Source: Prevotellaceae bacterium (GTDB lineage: Bacteria > Bacteroidota > Bacteroidia > Bacteroidales > UBA932). From it: a stretch of DNA of 5,010 bases. The DNA lies in assembly GCA_031264645.1 (NCBI GenBank), contig JAISDR010000046.1, positions 1 through 5,010 of the forward strand, read 5' to 3'. Positions within the stretch are counted from its first letter, which is position 1, and each line of letters opens with the position of its first letter. A program made the translations under genes and the position numbers. Under the pieces are notes generated by a model. It made no database searches. It was not told the DNA's origin and was given only the letters and a program-made list of their open reading frames with translations. Positions 3,687 to 5,010 of the stretch are shown here, piece after piece.

Positions 3687-4889
3687 ATGATAAAGAAAAG
3701 TTTATTCTGTTTGTTCATTTTTATGATCAGCATATCCATGTTTGCACAAAACAGTGAAAACGAAGGATATGTATTTACAATAGTAAAAGAGGTAAAAGCC
3801 ACTTCGGTGAAAAACCAGGCGCAATCAGGTACCTGCTGGGCGTATTCGACGCTGTCGTTTCTCGAAAGTGAATTGTTGCGCAAGGGAAAGCCGGAATACG
3901 ACCTGTCCGAAATGTGGATCGTGCGCCACGCCTATCCCGCCAAGGTTGAAAAATACATGCGTCTGCACGGGAATATCACCCTGGCTGCTGGTGGTTCGTT
4001 CGAGGATGTTCTCTGGGTGATGCGCAACTATGGCATTGTACCTCAGGACTCCTACCAGGGCTTGAACTATGGCGAAGACAAGAATGTGCACGGCGAATTG
4101 GACGCCGCTGCCAAGGCCTACGCCGAGGCTATATTAAAAACAGCCGGGCGTCCCGGAGCTACGCTCAGCACCGCATGGACGGATGGTTTCGAGGGGATTA
4201 TGGATGCGTATCTTGGCCGGCGTCCCGAAAAGTTCAGCTACAATGGCAAGGAATATGTGCCGCAAAGCTTTATGCAGTCGCTGGGTCTGAACCTGGATGA
4301 TTATGTAGCAATCAGCTCGTACACGCATCATCCCTTCTACGAACCGTTCATCCTCGAGATACCCGACAACTGGATATGGGGCTCATCCTATAACGTGCCG
4401 ATGAACGAAATGCAGGAAATTGCCAACAATGCGATCAACAACGGTTATTCGGTACTTTGGGGCGCTGATGTGAGCGAGAAAGGTTTTGCTTACCGTAAAG
4501 GGGTGGCCGTAGTGCCTGTAACGAAACCGGATGAGATGTCGGATTCGGACAAAGCGCGGTGGATAGGCGTATCGGATAAGGATCGCGAGTCGCAGATCAT
4601 GAATTTGAGCAAACCGGTGGCCGAAAGGAAGATTACGCAGGATATGCGCCAGGTAGCTTTCGACAATTTCCAGACAACCGACGATCACGGGATGCACATT
4701 ACGGGTATAGCCAAGGATCAGGACGGCAAGAATTTCTATAAGGTGAAAAATTCGTGGGGCGCCGATGATAGCAAGTATGGCGGGTATTTTTATTGTTCGG
4801 AAGCATTTTTCCTGTATAAGACTATGAATATCATGGTGCATAAGAGTGCAATTCCTAAGAATATAGCTAATAAGCTGGGGATAAAGTAA
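3687..4889 (+). CDS. Exported C1-family cysteine peptidase (bleomycin hydrolase/PepC-like)
   Basis: A 400-residue papain-fold peptidase of the C1B type (bleomycin hydrolase/aminopeptidase C). Residues 1-21 form a signal peptide: MIKK, a hydrophobic stretch, and a likely cleavage after SMFA or SMFAQ, so the enzyme is sent across the inner membrane. No lipobox cysteine is at the cleavage point. The catalytic elements are complete: Gln44 of the oxyanion hole and nucleophile Cys50 in NQAQSGTCWAYS, His334 in DDHGMHITG (matching the HAM motif of bleomycin hydrolase), and Asn355 in KVKNSWG. Cytosolic relatives are about 440-455 residues; this version is shorter and exported, a form common in Bacteroidota. 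It probably trims peptides in the periplasm or outside the cell; substrates are unknown. There is no Shine-Dalgarno. It has its own promoter and terminator. Confidence 0.93.
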   Translation: MIKKSLFCLFIFMISISMFAQNSENEGYVFTIVKEVKATSVKNQAQSGTCWAYSTLSFLESELLRKGKPEYDLSEMWIVRHAYPAKVEKYMRLHGNITLAAGGSFEDVLWVMRNYGIVPQDSYQGLNYGEDKNVHGELDAAAKAYAEAILKTAGRPGATLSTAWTDGFEGIMDAYLGRRPEKFSYNGKEYVPQSFMQSLGLNLDDYVAISSYTHHPFYEPFILEIPDNWIWGSSYNVPMNEMQEIANNAINNGYSVLWGADVSEKGFAYRKGVAVVPVTKPDEMSDSDKARWIGVSDKDRESQIMNLSKPVAERKITQDMRQVAFDNFQTTDDHGMHITGIAKDQDGKNFYKVKNSWGADDSKYGGYFYCSEAFFLYKTMNIMVHKSAIPKNIANKLGIK

Positions 4890-4922
4890 CCATTTGATTA
4901 TTCAGGTCGTGCAAAACCTAAG

Positions 4923-4951
4923 AAGCGGATATTTGAGTCCGCTTTTTTTTT
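4923..4951 (+). terminator. Rho-independent terminator of the peptidase gene
   Basis: AAGCGGA (4923-4929) pairs with TCCGCTT (4938-4944) around an 8-base loop and runs into nine consecutive T (4943-4951). It lies 34 bases after the peptidase stop codon. Confidence 0.88.
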
Positions 4952-5010
4952 GTCAAAAATACAACAACGCCCTGTGAGCAACAGCGTAAGGCAACTACCC
5001 ACCCGGACAT
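4952..5010. other. Unassigned right edge
   Basis: These 59 bases follow the terminator. They show a GCAAC direct repeat (in GCAACAGCGTAAGGCAAC) and higher GC than the preceding spacer, but no start codon with context, no promoter box and no recognisable protein on either strand. They may belong to a feature that continues outside the window. Confidence 0.4.

Noticed and set aside
4383..4841. Minus-strand open frame of 152 codons
   Set aside because: Antisense to the peptidase, rich in His/Arg/Ile as expected for a shadow frame, and no start context.
3687..4889. Peptidase as a functional partner of the hip operon
   Set aside because: It has its own exact promoter and an export signal, while HipBST acts in the cytoplasm; adjacency alone is not enough.
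1..5010. CRISPR array, tRNA/rRNA genes or insertion-sequence transposase
   Set aside because: No regularly spaced repeats, no cloverleaf or rRNA-like segment and no transposase motif seen on either strand.

Overview
The window looks like a chromosomal segment from a member of the Bacteroidota, probably Bacteroidales. The main reason is promoter architecture: several start regions carry the Bacteroidota -7 box TAnnTTTG (TATCTTTG before the TetR gene and before hipB, TAGATTTG before the peptidase), in two cases with a TTTG -33 box exactly 19 bp upstream. Most genes also lack a Shine-Dalgarno sequence and have A/T-rich leaders. The species cannot be named from the sequence alone.

Layout. Positions 1-1121 (minus strand) hold a two-gene unit: a TetR-family regulator followed 11 bp later by a beta-ketoacyl-ACP synthase III (FabH-type) gene that runs off the left edge. 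A perfect inverted repeat just upstream of the regulator is a good candidate for its own operator. Positions 1122-1983 are an 862-bp stretch without a convincing intact gene. It contains a promoter-like sequence leading straight into a long inverted repeat, a 31-codon minus-strand fragment resembling the N-terminus of a Crp/Fnr-type regulator with a promoter-like box upstream, and a hairpin region that can fold in two mutually exclusive ways. Positions 1984-3557 (plus strand) form a tight three-gene operon hipB-hipS-hipT: a small HTH antitoxin/repressor, a free-standing HipA N-terminal subdomain and a HipA-type Ser/Thr kinase. Positions 3687-4889 encode an exported papain-fold cysteine peptidase of the bleomycin hydrolase/PepC type with its own promoter and a strong intrinsic terminator. 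The last 60 bases contain nothing I can assign.

How the genes work together. The hip operon is the most interesting element. It has the gene order and domain split of the tripartite HipBST toxin-antitoxin systems, with an intact kinase core and the Ser-Ile-Ser gly-rich-loop motif. Its HipS-like protein, however, has no tryptophan at all, although tryptophan insertion into the kinase active site is the described inhibition mechanism in E. coli O127 HipBST. Matching operator-like sequences flank the hip promoter, and a stable hairpin starts at the hipB stop codon, so repression and unequal expression of the three proteins are both plausible. The TetR-FabH pair looks like a self-regulated lipid-synthesis unit. 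The peptidase appears independent of both.
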